Position numbers and translations under genes: made by a program
Shown: in pieces, positions 61,424 through 64,000 of the stretch
How positions within the stretch are numbered: the stretch's first letter is position 1
How the letters are laid out: each line of letters begins with the position of its first letter
The notes under the pieces: model-generated
What the model saw: the letters and a program-made list of their open reading frames with translations, nothing else
What the model was told of the DNA's origin: nothing
Databases searched by the model: none
Source of the DNA: Rhizobium sp. SEMIA4064
GTDB taxonomy: Bacteria > Pseudomonadota > Alphaproteobacteria > Rhizobiales > Rhizobiaceae
Direction of reading: 5' to 3'
DNA length: 64,000 nucleotides
Assembly: GCF_003025035.1 (NCBI RefSeq)
Contig: NZ_PYJN01000005.1
Location: 310,001-374,000, forward strand

Positions 61424-61861
61424 TCAGGCTGCGCGCGTCGTTCCGCCGATCGCGTAGCGGGCGTCCCGCAGGCTGCGGGCGAGGAGCGCGGTGTTCTCGT
61501 CCGGATCGGCCGAGGCTTTATCGAAGGCGATGTGGTTGATCTCGATGCCGGCATGATGTTCCGCGAGCGCCAGCTTGGCATAGACGGTGACGCCGCGCGG
61601 TTTGATTTCGAGGTCGATGGTGACTTCCGCCGGCCCACCCCATTCGAGCTTGTAGTCGCCCCCGAGGCCGAAATTGACAGTGCCCGGATGGAAATAAAGC
61701 TCAGCCGCCGAAGCCACGAGGTCGGCGAGATTGCCATAGCGCTCGAAGCGCAGCAGCGAAATCAGATCGGCCGCGTCGAGGAGCCGCAATTCGCTGGCGA
61801 CCGGGCTGATGGCTTCGGCCAGAATTTGTTCACGTTGGGCAGAGTAGGGGGATTTTTTCAT
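61424..61861 (-). CDS. Conserved hypothetical protein in the flagellar cluster
   Basis: 145 residues, soluble, without signal peptide or membrane helix (MKKSPYSAQREQILAEAISPVASELRLLDAADLISLLRFERYGNLADLV at the N-terminus, then a beta-rich stretch KLEWGGPAEVTIDLEIKPRGVTVYAKLALAEHHAGIEI). No family is recognised. It starts 5 bp after the flhB stop on the same strand and ends before the operon terminator, so it is cotranscribed with flhB and may have an export- or motility-related role (inference). Confidence 0.75.
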   Translation of the reverse strand: MKKSPYSAQREQILAEAISPVASELRLLDAADLISLLRFERYGNLADLVASAAELYFHPGTVNFGLGGDYKLEWGGPAEVTIDLEIKPRGVTVYAKLALAEHHAGIEINHIAFDKASADPDENTALLARSLRDARYAIGGTTRAA

Positions 61862-61866
61862 TCGAT

Positions 61867-62946
61867 TTATCGTACCCGTTTTCTATTCGACTGCGCGGCA
61901 TAGATCCTATGAATCAGTTCTGCGACGGCCTTGTAAAACACTGACGGGATGACACTATCTACCGAGACTTGCGCAAACATGGAGCGCGCGAGTGGCGGAT
62001 CTTCGAAGACGGGAATGCCGTTTGCCTCGGCAATCTCTCTGATTTTGAGGGCGATGAGGTCCTGTCCCTTGGCGACGACGATGGGTGCGTCGTTTTCCTC
62101 GCGCACATAACGCAACGCTACGGCGAAGTGAGTCGGGTTGGCAATCACCAAAGTGGCGCGCGGCACCTGCTTCATCATGCGCCGGCGGGCACGGTCGCGG
62201 GCAATCGAGCGCTGGCGCGATTTGACGATCGGGTCGCCCTGGGATTGCTTGAATTCTTCCTTGACCTCCTGCTTCGTCATTTTCAACTGATCGACCCAAT
62301 GGAAACGGGTCCAGAGCACGTCGCCGATGGCGACGATGGCGGTTGCCAGCAGCACGATGGTCAGAATTCTCTGGATGATGGTCGACAGCCGCACAAAGAT
62401 CGTCTGCGGATCGGAAACCAGCGAATCGATTGCATGGAAGAATTGGCCGCGCAGCACGAAGAACATGATGACGCCGACCACGAAGATCTTGGCAAGCGAC
62501 TTGCCGAATTCCACGAAACCCGATGTGCTGAAGATGCGGCTCCAGCCGGCGACCGGCGATATGCGGGAAAACTGTGGCTGGATGCGGTCGAGAACGGGTG
62601 TCGGCAGGTTCTGGAACAGCGAGGAGCCGATGCCGAAGACGAAGAACAGCACGACGGCGGGCAGCAAGAGGTTGCCGACTTCCCAGCCGATACGGATGAA
62701 CAGGGAAATGACGTCCGGCCCTGTATCGAGCCGCCACTGATCGGGTTTTTCGAAGAGATCGCGCAGCACCTCGCCCATGCGCCCCATGCGCCCTGGCAGG
62801 AAGAAGGTGACGTAGATGACGGTTGCAAGCATCGACGCGAAGAGCGTTGCTTCTTTGGAGTGAGGGACATTGCCCTTCTCCATAGTGTCGCGGAGTTTTT
62901 TCTCCGTCGGTTTCTCTGTTTTACTGTCCTTGTCTTCGTCAGCCAA
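61867..62946 (-). CDS. flhB: Flagellar export switch protein FlhB
   Basis: 359 residues. The charged N-terminus ([31 protein letters not shown]) is the usual FlhB start; four membrane helices follow and then the cytoplasmic domain with the self-cleavage motif N270-P-T-H ([15 protein letters not shown]). Cleavage there switches substrate specificity from rod/hook to filament proteins. The start codon is TTG at 62946, with AAGGACGG upstream; the next in-frame ATG would delete the conserved N-terminus. Confidence 0.95.
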   Translation of the reverse strand: MADEDKDSKTEKPTEKKLRDTMEKGNVPHSKEATLFASMLATVIYVTFFLPGRMGRMGEVLRDLFEKPDQWRLDTGPDVISLFIRIGWEVGNLLLPAVVLFFVFGIGSSLFQNLPTPVLDRIQPQFSRISPVAGWSRIFSTSGFVEFGKSLAKIFVVGVIMFFVLRGQFFHAIDSLVSDPQTIFVRLSTIIQRILTIVLLATAIVAIGDVLWTRFHWVDQLKMTKQEVKEEFKQSQGDPIVKSRQRSIARDRARRRMMKQVPRATLVIANPTHFAVALRYVREENDAPIVVAKGQDLIALKIREIAEANGIPVFEDPPLARSMFAQVSVDSVIPSVFYKAVAELIHRIYAAQSNRKRVR

Positions 62947-62974
62947 AGCAGCCGTCCTTCATGAAACGGAAAGA

Positions 62975-62995
62975 GGCCGTGCGTCATGCACGGCC
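62975..62995 (-). other. Hairpin between fliG and flhB
   Basis: Perfect stem GGCCGTGC / GCACGGCC with a 5-nt loop, 29 bp upstream of the flhB TTG. On the minus strand it is followed by TCTTTCCG, too weak for a full terminator. It may attenuate or stabilise the transcript. Confidence 0.6.
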
Positions 62996-63039
62996 TTGTT
63001 TTGAATAGTCTAAGACGATTTAGGTGAGTCGCGCTGAGG

Positions 63040-63999
63040 TCACGCGGCTTCTTCCACAGGCGTCTTGTCTTTTGCCTTGAGTTCGATCTGGCCGGAGTTG
63101 GAAAGCCGGATGGCTTCCTGGGCGATCGCGCGCCGCGCGATAGCGATTTCGCGCGGGTTGATGCCCGTATTGCTCATCTGCAGATCGGATTCGATCATGC
63201 GGCGCTGGCGCGGGCTGATCGAGCTGAGCACGATCTCGCGAATCTCCGCCGAGGAGCCGCGCAGCGCCATGGTGAGGATGTCGGCCGCGATGTCGTTGAG
63301 CAGCATGACGCGGCTCGGCTGCGGCATGAGCGTGAGGTCGTCGAAGAGGAAGATCTTCGGGCGTACCTTGTCGACCGATTCCTTGTTGAGTGTTTCCAGC
63401 GAGGTGAGCAGCGTGTCGACCTGGGGCTTGTCCAGCTCGTTCATCAGCTCCGCCACCTTCGTCGAACCGGCAGCATTGCGTTCGGCATCGATTTCCGCCA
63501 TCAGCCCCAGCACGCGGTTTTCGATGATCTGAGCCGCTTTCGGGCTGACATCCTTGAGATTGACGGTGCGGTTCATGATGTCGGCGCGTTGCGCCTCCGG
63601 CAGTTGCAGCAGAACCTTGGCGCCGAAAGAGGACGGCATCATCGACAGCACATAGGCGATGGTTTGCGGATGCTCACGTAGGAAGAACTTCGCGACGAAG
63701 GTCGGATCCGCCTCGCCGAGGCGGTCCCAAATCGAGGTCTCGTAAGCCTGGAAGGCCGTGCGCCGGCCGAGAAGGCTGTCGACCTCGTCGGGTGTCAGGC
63801 CCTCCTCGAGGATGCTCTCGATTGCTTTGGCGTTGTCCATCAGACCCGCGCCTTCGGTGAAGAGATCCTCGAATTCCGCGACGAGCTGCGCCAGCTCGTC
63901 CGGCGGAATAAGCCTCAGCGACTGCGCCGAGGCAATGATAAGCTGCAATTCATGCTGCGTGAAATACTTCAGCAGCCGTCCCGCCACCTGCTTTCCCAT
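63040..63999 (-). CDS. fliG: Flagellar motor switch protein FliG (5' truncated by window edge)
   Basis: The last ~319 residues of FliG, the rotor protein that couples to MotA and the MS ring. It has the middle-domain EHPQTIAYVLSMMPSSFGAKVLLQLPEAQRADIMNRTVNL and the C-terminal torque helix region FLFDDLTLMPQPSRVMLLNDI with SSISPRQRRMIESDLQ. The first visible residues MGKQVAGRLLKYFTQHELQLI are internal in complete FliG proteins, so the true start lies beyond the right edge. It is transcribed toward flhB, 93 bp away. Confidence 0.94.
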   Translation of the reverse strand: MGKQVAGRLLKYFTQHELQLIIASAQSLRLIPPDELAQLVAEFEDLFTEGAGLMDNAKAIESILEEGLTPDEVDSLLGRRTAFQAYETSIWDRLGEADPTFVAKFFLREHPQTIAYVLSMMPSSFGAKVLLQLPEAQRADIMNRTVNLKDVSPKAAQIIENRVLGLMAEIDAERNAAGSTKVAELMNELDKPQVDTLLTSLETLNKESVDKVRPKIFLFDDLTLMPQPSRVMLLNDIAADILTMALRGSSAEIREIVLSSISPRQRRMIESDLQMSNTGINPREIAIARRAIAQEAIRLSNSGQIELKAKDKTPVEEAA

Positions 64000-64000
64000 G

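Noticed and set aside
1..64000. tRNA, rRNA, CRISPR array or prophage
   Set aside because: No cloverleaf-like tRNA sequence, rRNA segment, regularly spaced repeat or phage gene was recognised on either strand by eye; a covariance-model scan was not possible.

Overview
The window looks like a chromosomal segment of a Rhizobium-type alphaproteobacterium (Rhizobiaceae). The strongest evidence is the chemotaxis/flagellar cluster on the right, whose gene order (icpA-cheS-cheY1-cheA-cheW-cheR-cheB-cheY2-cheD-cheT-fliF, then visN-visR, then flhB and fliG on the opposite strand) is the one known from Sinorhizobium and Rhizobium. A eukaryotic-type glutamine synthetase II at the left edge, a fused SecDF, a PodJ-like polarity protein, GC-rich codon use and rhizobial intergenic repeats agree with this. 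No rRNA, tRNA, CRISPR, phage or plasmid-backbone genes were seen.

Left part (1-8.1 kb): the 3' end of glnII; an Rrf2 regulator with an AhpD-like protein; a Lhr-type helicase with its PdeM nuclease partner (a DNA-damage pair whose cognate ligase is not here); a dihydrofolate-reductase-like enzyme divergent from an HxlR regulator, with twin operator-like dyads between them; and a TauE/SafE permease translationally coupled to a membrane-anchored periplasmic protein. From 8.4 to 12.2 kb lies a PodJ-like protein (coiled coil, membrane helix, Sel1 repeats, peptidoglycan-binding domain).

Central part (12.6-48.4 kb): a membrane acyltransferase; a three-gene beta-oxidation operon (acyl-CoA dehydrogenase, thiolase, enoyl-CoA hydratase/3-hydroxyacyl-CoA dehydrogenase) behind a MerR-style palindrome; an MFS exporter divergent from a TetR regulator with duplicated operator-like repeats; mscL, an aminotransferase, galE and a GGDEF-EAL membrane protein; a LysR regulator divergent from a complete branched-chain-amino-acid-type ABC importer, followed by a GMC oxidoreductase, a 3-hydroxyisobutyryl-CoA hydrolase-like protein and 3-hydroxyisobutyrate dehydrogenase, probably one uptake-and-catabolism unit; a UvrD-like helicase; an SMP-30 protein; a ybaL-hypothetical-secDF run; a small HTH protein; a family 39 glycosyltransferase; and an IS630-family element with a frameshifted transposase. 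Next to the IS is an easily missed 37-residue membrane peptide gene.

Right part (48.6-64 kb): the che operon, tightly packed with ATGA-type overlaps, runs into fliF and ends at a strong terminator. An AT-rich 500 bp spacer precedes visN and visR, the LuxR-type master regulators of motility. On the other strand, fliG (truncated by the window edge), flhB (TTG start) and a conserved hypothetical run toward visR and end at a minus-strand terminator.

I do not see an obviously new multi-gene system. The items most worth a second look are an IcpA globin sensor whose expected proximal heme histidine is glutamate, the CheZ-like DxxxQ motif in CheT, several well-formed operator candidates that link local regulators to targets, repeat elements that supply stop codons or a ribosome-binding site to neighbouring genes, and the 37-residue peptide beside the IS.
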